From contig OENT01000062.1 of NCBI GenBank assembly GCA_900239685.1, positions 124,001 through 188,000 on the forward strand: a stretch of 64,000 nt of DNA, given 5' to 3'. The position numbers were made by a program, and so were the translations under genes. Below are positions 45,897 through 56,392 of the stretch, piece by piece (within the stretch, counting starts at the first letter, position 1; every line of letters starts with the position of its first letter). The notes under the pieces were generated by a model, which searched no databases, was not told the origin of the DNA, and saw nothing but the letters and a program-made list of their open reading frames with translations. This DNA comes from Rotaria macrura (Eukaryota; Rotifera; Eurotatoria; Philodinida; Philodinidae).

Positions 45897-47614
45897 ATTG
45901 GTGACATTGCTATTTTAATTAGATAGAAGAGTGTTTATGTAACAATTTTATGCTAATGTAATTCATAGACATCATTAAAGTGTTCATACTAATAGGAAAG
46001 AAGAGGCAATAGAAATATAGTAGATATGTATGTCGCATTGTGATGATTTTTGATATGTGAGATATTAGTATTGATGAACTTATACCGCACACTAATTCAC
46101 GACACCATAGAATTACACCATTTAATCAATAGAAAGACAATATGGTAAACAAGGACCTGCCATAAGACGAGAAGAAAAGGTAAACAGAAATTAAACCTTC
46201 TGCCTACAGTACACTCATCTAGAAACATCGTACACACACATTTATAGTTCAACTTTCTATGAAATGTAAAAAAGAAAACAAGATACTTAAATATAAATTG
46301 TAAAGTAGTAAAATTTGCTTGAATTAACTGGTTGATAGGTAATAAGTAAAAATTTTTCAAATATCTTTTGTGAAGCATGATTTCACTGAATACAGCAGCA
46401 AGATACTCAAGACTATAAGCATTTAAATTACTTTTTCACAAGAATGAAACAATCTCATAATCTATATCATTTTCTCTTCACTCTTTGAAAAAGTAATCAG
46501 AGACTTTTTTGTGTTGTGTGTTCAGTGGAATGTGTTGAGAATAATGATTGTATGCTCCTTTTGTTTTCTCCTCTGCGTCTCTTTTTCATCAATGGTGAGC
46601 TACTGATTCTTAATTTTCTTCTAAACATCGTTTTTCTCTTTTGTTCAAATTTTTCACGCCTTCTCAATAGAATCGAACTATGAAACATCGCAGTTTCATC
46701 AGTCAAAAGTCTCATCGATATATGGCTACAGGAGAGAATACAACTAGAGTCTTTTTGAGAATTTTGTTTCACGTGTAATACGACATCAGCTCTAGATATT
46801 AGAATGAGATCAGCTGTAGAATGAAAATTTTGTATTTTTCCTTTCGTATCAAATATTAAATAATATTCGGATTGACACATAATACGTACTCACAATTAAA
46901 GATAATTTGAATCGTTGAGATGTTTGATAAACTTATTTCATAATCAGGTGAAAAAACCGTAAGGCTATTCGTTGCACTCGATTTATTTGAAATACGAATA
47001 TTGAATTCATTCAAATGGGTGTAATTAAATAGATAAAACTTTAGAAATATTCTAAATTTAAGTTCGAGTGATTAGACCCTTGACTTTAGAGAAAACGTGA
47101 CGGCTACTTTTTGTGTTAAAAAAGAAGGATTTACGAACTAAAAAAATGATTATTTTTTTATTCTGATTACAATATCAATAAGTCAAATTTTCTGAAATAA
47201 TACTATTCTAGTAAATTTGATCGGATGTTGTCGCACACTTGGGGTCTCGTACTCAGTTCGATTGCATAAATTTCGTCAGAAAAACTTCTCGGTTAAATGT
47301 ATTTCTTAGACTTTTAGATATCGGAAAAGAAGTATTGAGTACTATAGTAGATTCCTGTTCTGACAGTTATTGTATATGAATCATGTTTAAAATGCCTACA
47401 CTCTGATCTATAGAATCCTATACGACGTTTTTCAATCGTTCAATATCAATTTTAATTAATCAATGTATGTCACAACTTTCCATGTTTTGTCACTTTTGAA
47501 TTCATATTTACGATTTCAGAATACCTAACTTTGAACAAATATTTTCAACGTTGCCACATCATAGTCATTGTTTAAGAAACGTGATATTTACTAAAAAGTA
47601 AATTCAACTAAATT
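45897..47614. other. Upstream region of the GPCR gene
   Basis: No supported gene. The minus-strand frame at 46497-46880 (127 residues, very basic second half) has no family resemblance. The last few hundred bases are expected to contain the GPCR promoter, but no element stands out. Confidence 0.4.
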
Positions 47615-48601
47615 ATGACTGGTAATACTAGCGATGATAATGCATCGTCAGCTAGTGACAGTGATATCTCTCTATCGTTTTCTGCTCGATTTTGGCTTTT
47701 ACTCGTATTTGAAATTCCATCTCTGGCTTGCACACTTTTCATTCTGTACTCTTTTCTTATGGATCAACATCTACGAAATTCATTGCACCATCATAGCATT
47801 GTTGTATTGAATATTTTTGCATTGATGTTCAAGTTAATTGATGTTCCATTTTATCTAAATTTTACCGTTATGGGCAAAGTTTGGCCACAAACGCCAGCTG
47901 TATGTCTCGTCTGGTGGTTAGCTGATCTTGGCTTTTATTATGCTTGCTGTTTACTAGCTGCATGGATTTCAATTGAGCGTCATATTTTTGTATTTTGCAG
48001 CCAATGGCTGTCCACTCAAAGAAGACGTTTCTTTCTTCATTATCTCCCATTATGTACAATCATCGTCTATATTGTCACTTTTTACATTTGGGTAATCTTC
48101 TTTCCACCTTGTGACAATACATTTAACTATGCATTACCAGTGTGTAGCGCCAGTCCTTGCTATTTCAATATACCATTCATCAATGGATGGGAAGCCGGTT
48201 TACATGGCTGTTTCGTTACTTTAATCATTGCTATCTGCAGTGTCGGTTTACTGATTCGTGTTGTACTAAAAAGGAGGCATCGTTATAAAATCGTCGAATG
48301 GCGTAGACATCGCAAACTAACAATACAACTGTTGTCAATTTCATCAGTTTTTCTCATATTTAATTTACCACTCAATGTAGGGGCTTTTATTCAACTGTGT
48401 GGTTTACCATTTGACCTAGGCGCTAAAATGATGCCCTATTTCTTCTTTCTAAGCTATTGGCTTATATTTCTTATGCCATTCGTTTGTTTGAACTCACTAC
48501 CAAATTTGACCAAGAAAGTAAAGCGAATGCTTTTTATTTCTCGTCGACGTGAAGCAACTGTTGGGATAGCTTTGATGTTACGACCCACTAATTTTACGTA
48601 A
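47615..48601 (+). CDS. Rhodopsin-like (class A) GPCR, single exon, 328 aa
   Basis: A seven-helix plasma-membrane receptor. Approximate helices: 26-48, 60-82, 95-119, 140-163, 196-218, 236-260 and 272-293. The extracellular N-terminus has an N-glycosylation sequon (NTS) and is serine/aspartate-rich. A cysteine at 97 near the top of helix 3 and cysteines in the second extracellular loop (166, 177, 182) can form the conserved disulfide. The DRY motif at the end of helix 3 is ERH (121-123), and the usual NPxxY of helix 7 is replaced by LNSLPNL. A basic cluster (KRRHRYKIVEWRRHRK) fills the third intracellular loop. The start is the first ATG after stop codons. It resembles the large expansions of intronless orphan receptors seen in rotifers; the ligand cannot be deduced. 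The gene stands alone. Confidence 0.85.
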   Translation: MTGNTSDDNASSASDSDISLSFSARFWLLLVFEIPSLACTLFILYSFLMDQHLRNSLHHHSIVVLNIFALMFKLIDVPFYLNFTVMGKVWPQTPAVCLVWWLADLGFYYACCLLAAWISIERHIFVFCSQWLSTQRRRFFLHYLPLCTIIVYIVTFYIWVIFFPPCDNTFNYALPVCSASPCYFNIPFINGWEAGLHGCFVTLIIAICSVGLLIRVVLKRRHRYKIVEWRRHRKLTIQLLSISSVFLIFNLPLNVGAFIQLCGLPFDLGAKMMPYFFFLSYWLIFLMPFVCLNSLPNLTKKVKRMLFISRRREATVGIALMLRPTNFT

Positions 48602-50042
48602 CTAGCCATGAAATATGGTAGATCTCTCAAATTAATTACACTGACTTTCGTTCACTAAATGATACAGTATTGTGCATCAACAATCATAATTATATCGAAC
48701 AACAAAATTCAAATGTAGTTGTTAAACATGTTCTGTAACATTTATCGTTTCTTTTCCCTTTTCTAACATCTACAAATACACATATTCCTTAATTTAGTAA
48801 ATCAAGCTTCATCATATACGAATTGTACGACATGATCATGTATGTCGTATTCGAAGTACCAATCTTCAATCTTCGAACTATTATATATCTCACTTACGAT
48901 TGGATTTATCATCGTGAATAGCATTAACAGTCACATCCAGAACATGGCCTAATCCATAATAGTTTAGATGATACAAAAGCTTTATGATTGAATTGCCATC
49001 GTGATCAAATGAATGATTACTTTCAAAATTCGCCACAATAATATTCAATGAACTATAACATTGTGCCAGTTAACATTAGAACGAGATATGTAAGTTCATG
49101 AAAATGGCGACCTCCTTGTGCTGCTCTATACTTCAATATTTCGTCCTTGTAACAAACTGTTCTACGTAGTGCCGTAAACGGTTTTCTATAATTAATATGA
49201 ATAAATTTTCTAGTATTGAAAATTATCAATATCGTATATAACATTCTTATGCTTGAATAAAGAAAAGGCAAAACTTTGATGATTATTGTGGGTGTAGATG
49301 TTTGTCTGATTGAAATCAAAACTGTTATTTCGAAACTCTCAAATATCCACATCAATGTGTATCTTTCACATGAGCGACGATATGCAAGTCTTAGAGTCAA
49401 AGGTGGAAGTGATCTTATGACACACATCATCTCCCAAAAACACAAGGGATCACCTTAAATCTATCTCTAGTTGTTCACGCAAGCATAACTATTCAACGTT
49501 ATCAAGTGATAGTGAGACTGAAGATAGTTGAAAAACGATTAACACGATTTGTCGGATCGATTCAAGTTCATTTACAGTGATCTTACTGTAAAAGTTAACT
49601 TTATTGATTCCATGATTCAATTATATCTGCTACTTAACAATAAAGCATATTGGTAAAGTTTAGGTTCATTTACAATAGTATTTTTAATAGTCACGCCAAT
49701 TTATGATCGAATCTATAAAAGTATCTTTCAATACATTCGTTCATACATTCATTAGCTATTTTCTTTTTATTCAACAGAAGCGACATTACGTATCACTCTC
49801 GTAGTCCAAAATATATTTTAGAGGAACATGTGAATAAAGCATGGCTTTTTATTTACTTCATCCGACACGAGAAGAGAACACTGAAGGACATTTTAAAGAT
49901 TTGTTTTGTTTTCACTTTACTTATCTAAGAGACTCGTCTCACCTGACTTAAATAGTTGGCTAGTGAACTTTGGCTTTTAACCATTTTTTTCTTCTTCTTA
50001 TAAACAAGAAGTCTTTCAAATGATATAAAGAAGTAAAATACG
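48602..50042. other. Intergenic, GPCR to oxidoreductase
   Basis: Non-coding AT-rich DNA. Open frames on both strands near 49050-49450 overlap each other and lack family features. Confidence 0.45.
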
Positions 50043-51602
50043 ATGAGTTTCCTATTCTGGTTACAATATATAGCAACATTTGCATATATTTTAATATTAG
50101 CAGTATACACATACATCAAATCACGTCTATTTGGTAAAACAAATCGCGTAGCACCATTACCTAATCGTGAGAGTAAGATTGCTATTGTTGGTGGTGGTAT
50201 TGGCGGAGCCGGTGCTGCCTATGCCTTGCTTAGTAGTGGATATAGAAATGTGACTATTTATGAAACACGTGATAAACTTGGTGGCAATGCTAAAACACAT
50301 GTCTGGGCAAGTGATAAACAGAGTATTACGACTGGCCTTTCAGTATTAGCATGGCCAGAAATATTTCGTAATTATATTCATTTATTAAATGAATTAAATA
50401 TAAAAACAACCAATGTTAAACTTCCTTTTTTCATTCATAATAAGGTGGAAAATACATTTTTCGCACATGGAAAACAACATATGCATACTCAAGTATATAA
50501 TAATGATTTAAAACGTTGGAAATATATGGTCAATACTGTTACATATGTAGCTAAATTTTTCAATGGTAAAGAAATATCATTATATCATTTCTCACTTTTA
50601 AATCCTTTTAATTATATTTCAATTAAATTTTTAAGTTTATTATTTGGAATATCAAGTCGTTTTTGGAATAATATTGTCGTACCAATGTATGCAACGACAT
50701 TTTTATCAACGAAATTATCGTTTATTCCATCATCTATTCTTCCCATTGTTGATAGTTTAATATCCATAGAACCAAATCGTATACCCATGATGCAAGCATG
50801 GTGTCAGACATCAGCCGATGTTTTTGATAGAATGACAAAAGGTGCTATCATAAAAACAAATACACAAGTTAACAGTGTTCGTATCAAACGAAATGAACAT
50901 AATCAAATCATGATTGTTATTAATAATGAAAATTTAGTATACGATCGAATCATATTTGCATGTGATAGTCAAGTCATTGTTGATGCTTTAAATAATGGTA
51001 ATACGAATATGTCCTTATTTCTAAAAATGATATTATCAAACGTAACATTTAGTGATGATAAAGATCCAAATCTTCTAGATGGAATAATTCATCGTGATAG
51101 AAATATCTTACCAATAGACTATGCTAATGATTTGTGTAGTAAATATGCGAATTATATTGATGTAAAATATGATAGAAAAACGAAAACATTTTATCATTAT
51201 AATACATTTATTTTAAGTTCTTGGTTACCGAATGTAAATGCAATGTTAGAAGAAAATCATTCAGAACATGATGATATCGAACCGATGTTAGTTACGTACT
51301 CGCCATATGATCAACCAGCTCCGAATATTGATGACAAGAAAATCTATGGAAAAGTAGATAATCGACGCGCACATCCAAGTCTATCATTACGGAATCAAAC
51401 TATTGCATTACTAATACGATTGGTACAAGGAGAGAATGGAATGTATTTCTGTGGATGTTCTGTTACACCAGCCAATGGGCATGATCTTTCCTTGATATCA
51501 GGATTTGCCGTTGCTGAATTGATTGGTGCTAAATATCCATTTGCTGATGACCTAGATGCACTACGAGATTATATTCGATTCAAAAGAATGTGCATTAATT
51601 GA
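50043..51602 (+). CDS. FAD-dependent oxidoreductase of the amine-oxidase fold, N-terminally anchored, 519 aa
   Basis: The protein starts with a membrane helix (about residues 4-25) followed by a basic stretch. A Rossmann FAD-binding motif comes next: IAIVGGGIGGAGAAYALL from about 46, with the ribose-binding glutamate in VTIYET near 74 and the GG motif DKLGGNAKTH after it. The C-terminal flavin segment MYFCGCSVTPANGHDLSLIS followed by GFAVAELIGA is typical of amine-oxidase and phytoene-desaturase relatives. The overall pattern recalls the bacterial and fungal NAD/FAD-binding proteins often found near cyclopropane-fatty-acid synthases. The substrate cannot be read from sequence. There are no introns in 1.56 kb. 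Likely polyadenylation signals AATAAA lie at 51687-51692 and 51700-51705. Horizontal origin is possible but unproved. Confidence 0.85.
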   Translation: MSFLFWLQYIATFAYILILAVYTYIKSRLFGKTNRVAPLPNRESKIAIVGGGIGGAGAAYALLSSGYRNVTIYETRDKLGGNAKTHVWASDKQSITTGLSVLAWPEIFRNYIHLLNELNIKTTNVKLPFFIHNKVENTFFAHGKQHMHTQVYNNDLKRWKYMVNTVTYVAKFFNGKEISLYHFSLLNPFNYISIKFLSLLFGISSRFWNNIVVPMYATTFLSTKLSFIPSSILPIVDSLISIEPNRIPMMQAWCQTSADVFDRMTKGAIIKTNTQVNSVRIKRNEHNQIMIVINNENLVYDRIIFACDSQVIVDALNNGNTNMSLFLKMILSNVTFSDDKDPNLLDGIIHRDRNILPIDYANDLCSKYANYIDVKYDRKTKTFYHYNTFILSSWLPNVNAMLEENHSEHDDIEPMLVTYSPYDQPAPNIDDKKIYGKVDNRRAHPSLSLRNQTIALLIRLVQGENGMYFCGCSVTPANGHDLSLISGFAVAELIGAKYPFADDLDALRDYIRFKRMCIN

Positions 51603-54600
51603 TATTCGATTTCATTTGAGATGATACTGAATAATTAGAAAAACAATAAGAGGGGAGAAATGCATGTGATATTTGTTTCTATCAAAAATAAACCATTCAA
51701 ATAAAAATATTTCCTTTTTGAATTCATTGCCATATAATCTAATCTAGCAACTAATTTTTTGAGTTAACTTCGGCGAACGACATTTGTAGTTATTATCAAT
51801 CGTAGTATGCATGCACATGTGAGAAGTACGAATACCCAAATGTTTCACAAACATCGTTGTTCAGTAACAATTTTAAAGTAAATATTTGACTATCTTTAAT
51901 GATTTAAAGTCCATAGATAACAAATCGAGCATTTGTTTGACAAATTTTGTTCATTTCTTTTGCAAGGTATTTTATCAGGTAGATGAATTCGATTGACATC
52001 ATATCAAGTGTGATAAGATATGACTGTTGAATCCAACGTTTTCCAGCAGATATAATAAAATACGGAACGCTTTTCAATTAGAGATTTACAAAAATCTAAG
52101 TTTAGTTTTGGGTTACCGTTTGCTATGTGTATTCACAATGAGTCGCCGAACAATCATCAAGTCTTTTCGAATTCAATTCCGTCCAACGGAACAGAAGCAT
52201 GGTTTAGTCAAAGTATAAAAATGTAAAGACTATCTATTGCGAAAAAATTTAGTTCGGAACACTTTTACATCTCACAGTCAATCGAACTGGAGTACTAATA
52301 CACCTAATTCATACAGCTACTCGAATAGAAATGAAATTATTTCTGTGATCAACAATGCCAATGCTTCATTGAATCCGACAATCACCGTTCAGCACCAGAA
52401 CTGACATTTAAATGAAATCGTCTCTCTGAATCAAAACCAAGCTAGAAATGCTAGAGTAACCAAATAGAAGAATTCATTTTCTTAATACAATTACTGCAAC
52501 TTACGGACAGATATTTAACTCATCTATTGGTATTTTTGGTTCTCGGTACTTATCCAGACTGGGTATCTGTACATTTCCACGAGAAGAGCCTTCACTTCGA
52601 ATCACTTTTAATATATCATATTACATCACTTAATGACACTAATACAAATTCATTATTCAAAGATTCAGCAACATTCGGTATCAAATCGATAGTTAATTTT
52701 TATGATTACTTCAATGAAGAAAACCCACGTGACCTTTTCATTCGGTCTGACTAGTTTGGCATACCATTTCCAATCAGTGATAGTTTCTTTAAAAAACCAA
52801 CAATATTGATTTTCAATATATTTTGTTTTCCTCGTGAATCTTTTTTTCTTTCGTCGTTCAACCGGATCTCTTCACGCGATTTACCTCTAAACACTGCAAT
52901 CAATATATCGTTTCGTTGACCAAAAAAATATTCCAATAATTGAATCGTTGTTCGTATCGTATTGAAATATCGTACATTACAACTGTAACATATATCGACA
53001 TCTGCAACAAAATTCATCGAGACCATTTAATATTTCACTTCCTTGTCCGTCTAAAACTGTTCTCAATTCTCTTAAGTTCTCATGAACTTATATCTGGTCA
53101 TTTAACACTTGAAATTTATTTTTTCTTTTCATTTGTATTATTGCAAGCTATTACTATTATTCTTTCTTTGCCGTTGTGTTGATGTACACATTTTTTCCTC
53201 TTTCGATTGTTTTCTTTGTTCCTAGAAATTTGTATTTTCTGTGTCTGTAGACCCACATTCATGTGGTGGGGGAAGGCTGGTACAGGCATATCGCTCACAT
53301 ACTTTCACATCACTTTGGCTATGTGGGTCTGGCTTCTCTCTCTCTCTTGGTTTTTTCGTTTTCATCGTTTTTCTTCTTTTATTAAGACTGTTAAATATTC
53401 GAGCTAGCGAAAGCGTTGAGAGGAGTCGAATAAAGTCACCTCTCACATCCATATTTACTAAACAAATTTGTTGTGAAAATTCACATGAATTTTCGAGGAA
53501 AATACTGAACGTAAGTTGAAAATTGAAGGTTTCATTGTGCCCCTCTAAAATTATTGGTAAGAGTACCCAGAATAAAAAGCAACTGATCAATAGTAATGGA
53601 AAAGCATAAAATTTTGAATAACTCACCTAATTATTGAGATGGTTGAAATAAGTTGTCTAGTATTTGAAAAATACACTCTGATTTTCGCTCAGATAAACGA
53701 TTATATGATTGATGCTACAACTGATATTATGATTTCTTCAAGTGAATAAATCCAATATTATGTTCAACCAACAGGAAACGATTCCGCTGGATTCCATAAA
53801 CATGTTATACTTACTGTAACAGCATAATAGGATTACGTTCCAAATTTCTAGAATAACCAATTTTAGTTTTACTGAATTCTCGAAGATGTAATGTAGATCT
53901 TTTAGACCTTCTTTGGATATAGCGGATGCATGCCTGATTAAGAAGTAGGAATAAGTAAGATAGTGATTACTAAAAAATGATTATCTTTCGACAAGGTTAC
54001 TAGATGCTCGTTAAATACCAAGTAAAAATTTTAATCGTACAATTATAATATTTCTTGAACTTTTGTTGCTTTTCGTGATCGTCCTCATTTTCTTTTTCAC
54101 TCAAATATATATCCTTTGCTGATGAACGCCGTCTGTCAAAATTAATCTAATTGCTATACCAATAGTATGCTTGCAAATAGATTCTGTGAAACAGCTGTAA
54201 ATGAGTACAATCATGCTTTCTGCACAGACGGAATGTCCGGGAATATAACTAGATGGTTTTTGAAATGAAAACTTACTTCGAAGAACAAAAACGTTCTAAA
54301 TCTATACTCATTCGCACTGTTATGTGCACGCATCAATGGCAATACATTATCTCAATCAATTTAGTTTTTGCGTTGAGAGTTTCGTCGCGTTTGGCATATG
54401 TACATGTTGGTATCAGCTCTGAATCTTAGTTAGAACTTTCTTTTAAAAAACACACTCGTCTGTACAATGACATATATATTATAAATTCGAAGTAAACTTT
54501 CAATGAGAAATACTCTTACAATAACAAATTGGTATGAATGGGAAATTGTAAAACAAAGAGAAAATAGAAAAAACAGAGATTCTTAAATTGGAGCAACCTC

Positions 54601-55636
54601 AAAAAAATCTGAAGTCCTACACGATATCATGACATAAGGTATAGGTGAAATATACAGTTAACAGGGTGGTAGTTCAATAGGGAGATAACGTAATAAAGAA
54701 GGAATCAATGTCCATAGACCTTACCACCACAAAAAAATGTCATCTTCTTTTCTCTACAGCTGTACTCTATCTTTATTTGAAGTAACTTAGTTATTACTTA
54801 TCAAACTTAGTAAATATTTCTTTTTTTCCGTGTAAATTTCATTTAAAGGAAAGAAATATGTACTTTGTCGTCAATATGGGACAGAAGGCCAACAGCCTTT
54901 TTCTTATTTCATAAAGTAGTCCAAAAAAAAACTAATTGTTCAATGGCATTTTTTCTACTCGATCGAGTTAGACATATCCAACTTGTTTACATAACATTGA
55001 CGAGAACATTATACAGATTAACATTGAAAAATCAATAGACAGAAGAAAATTAATGAACTCGAAAATAATATTGTTGCCATCTAATTTTCAAATAAGGAAC
55101 TATGGTATGAATTTCAGCAATAGCATATTTTCTCAGGGTATAAGAATGTGCATTACGGAATTGACTCGATCTTAAAATGTTACTCGACGAAGGATTCGAA
55201 GATTTCCTTAGCATTATTTTCGTATGTTTGCTTAATTATCAAGAATTTTTATGTGAATATTTCAAAACAAAGACATGAAAGGTAGCATATTATTCACGTC
55301 GGTTAACATTAGTCAGAAATACGTCACGATGTATTTTCAAGTAAAAAAAAAGAGATTTTATAATTTTTTTGAAACTGAAATAATTTTCTGCAGTTGTCTC
55401 TCAGGTTAGACTTACGATAAAACTTTTCACGTGTAATTTCACGATATTTGAAATCATTTAAATTTAAAATGTGTACCTTTATCATGAAAATGCTGTAAGT
55501 GTTATCATGTTTATAACTACGCAAATGTTTGAAACATAATGACACATGTTGTGATAACACACGTGACTAATGTTAAACTTCTGTTTTACACTATAAAAAT
55601 GTCTTTTTTTCCTCTTTGTCGTGTTTAGAATCAGAA
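51603..55636. other. Gene-poor interval
   Basis: After the oxidoreductase 3' UTR I see no supported gene. Near 53248 and 53322 the words AGACCCACAT and ATGTGGGTCT form a small inverted pair within a pyrimidine-rich stretch, too short to call an element. The final bases before 55637 contain a TTTTTTTTCCTCTTTG tract and TTTAG acceptor-like site. Confidence 0.4.
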
Positions 55637-56392
55637 ATGGCTTATATGATAAGTGGAAAAAACGAGAAGCTAGCTAATATTGGCAGTATCAACGACACGG
55701 TAGTAGCGGTGAACGCACGTGAAAGATCCAAAATAAAATGGCTCGTTGGTTTACACATACTCAATACACTATTCATTGTATTGATGGTTCTAATATTTTG
55801 TCTTTTTGCGTATCCAAAACTTAAAGATAGACAAACTCTTACGAACATTATAAATCACGATATTAAACAAAATGACACAATCGTGACCCTGTATGCATTG
55901 GATCCAGTTGCAAGCAGTTTCAGCTTCAGCGACGGAAAATATGGTCTTGCGATTACAGACCGGAGTGTTTACAACAGAGACAGTGAAATTGACTTCAACA
56001 ATTACAATACTGGTGGATTTACCGTAGGTGTACAAGGTGGCCAACTTGGTAAGATTATAGATCTGGGTTCTAGCGCAGATCTGCAAAAAAAGTACCATTA
56101 TCAGGAGACAGTCGGAGACGGTCAAGGATTTGCATCAATCCACCGACAAAACAAAACGATCCTTATTCTTAATGGTACATCATATAGCCAAAATTTTCAA
56201 GTAATGGATGAATCTGAAGAGTTGTTCCGAGAAGGAAAAAGAGTAGAAAGTGCCTCTATTAGGCTTGGACATTTGTATATCCTTCGAATCACTGATCATG
56301 ATGATATTACTTTCGAGCGCATCGTCAAGATGTTAGTGATTGCGTACAAACCAAACGAATTGGTTACTATTCGATGGGAACTGTTAATATAA
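55637..56392 (+). CDS. Single-pass membrane protein of unknown family, 251 aa
   Basis: I do not recognise this family. The chosen ATG (55637) is the first in frame, just after an acceptor-like TTTAG at 55624-55628. A cytoplasmic N-terminus of about 34 residues ends in RERSKIKW. One hydrophobic helix (about 35-58, WLVGLHILNTLFIVLMVLIF) follows, so a type II topology is likely. The roughly 190-residue outer part has N-glycosylation sequons (NDT, NKT, NGT), a glycine-rich segment GGFTVGVQGGQLG and beta-type alternation (HRQNKTILILNGTSYSQNFQ). It contains no cysteine, unusual for an extracellular domain. AATAAA signals follow at 56424 and 56472. Codon use and frame length support a real gene; expression is unknown. 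Confidence 0.7.
   Translation: MAYMISGKNEKLANIGSINDTVVAVNARERSKIKWLVGLHILNTLFIVLMVLIFCLFAYPKLKDRQTLTNIINHDIKQNDTIVTLYALDPVASSFSFSDGKYGLAITDRSVYNRDSEIDFNNYNTGGFTVGVQGGQLGKIIDLGSSADLQKKYHYQETVGDGQGFASIHRQNKTILILNGTSYSQNFQVMDESEELFREGKRVESASIRLGHLYILRITDHDDITFERIVKMLVIAYKPNELVTIRWELLI

Noticed and set aside
46497-46880. Minus-strand 127-residue open frame with basic C-terminal half
   Set aside because: No recognisable family; the length is plausible for chance and the region lacks other coding evidence.
53248-53331. AGACCCACAT / ATGTGGGTCT inverted pair
   Set aside because: Ten-base arms with a long loop and no target duplication; not enough for an element.
52751-53626. Several overlapping open frames on both strands near 53 kb
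   Set aside because: They shadow each other across a pyrimidine-rich tract and have low-complexity translations; no gene is supported.
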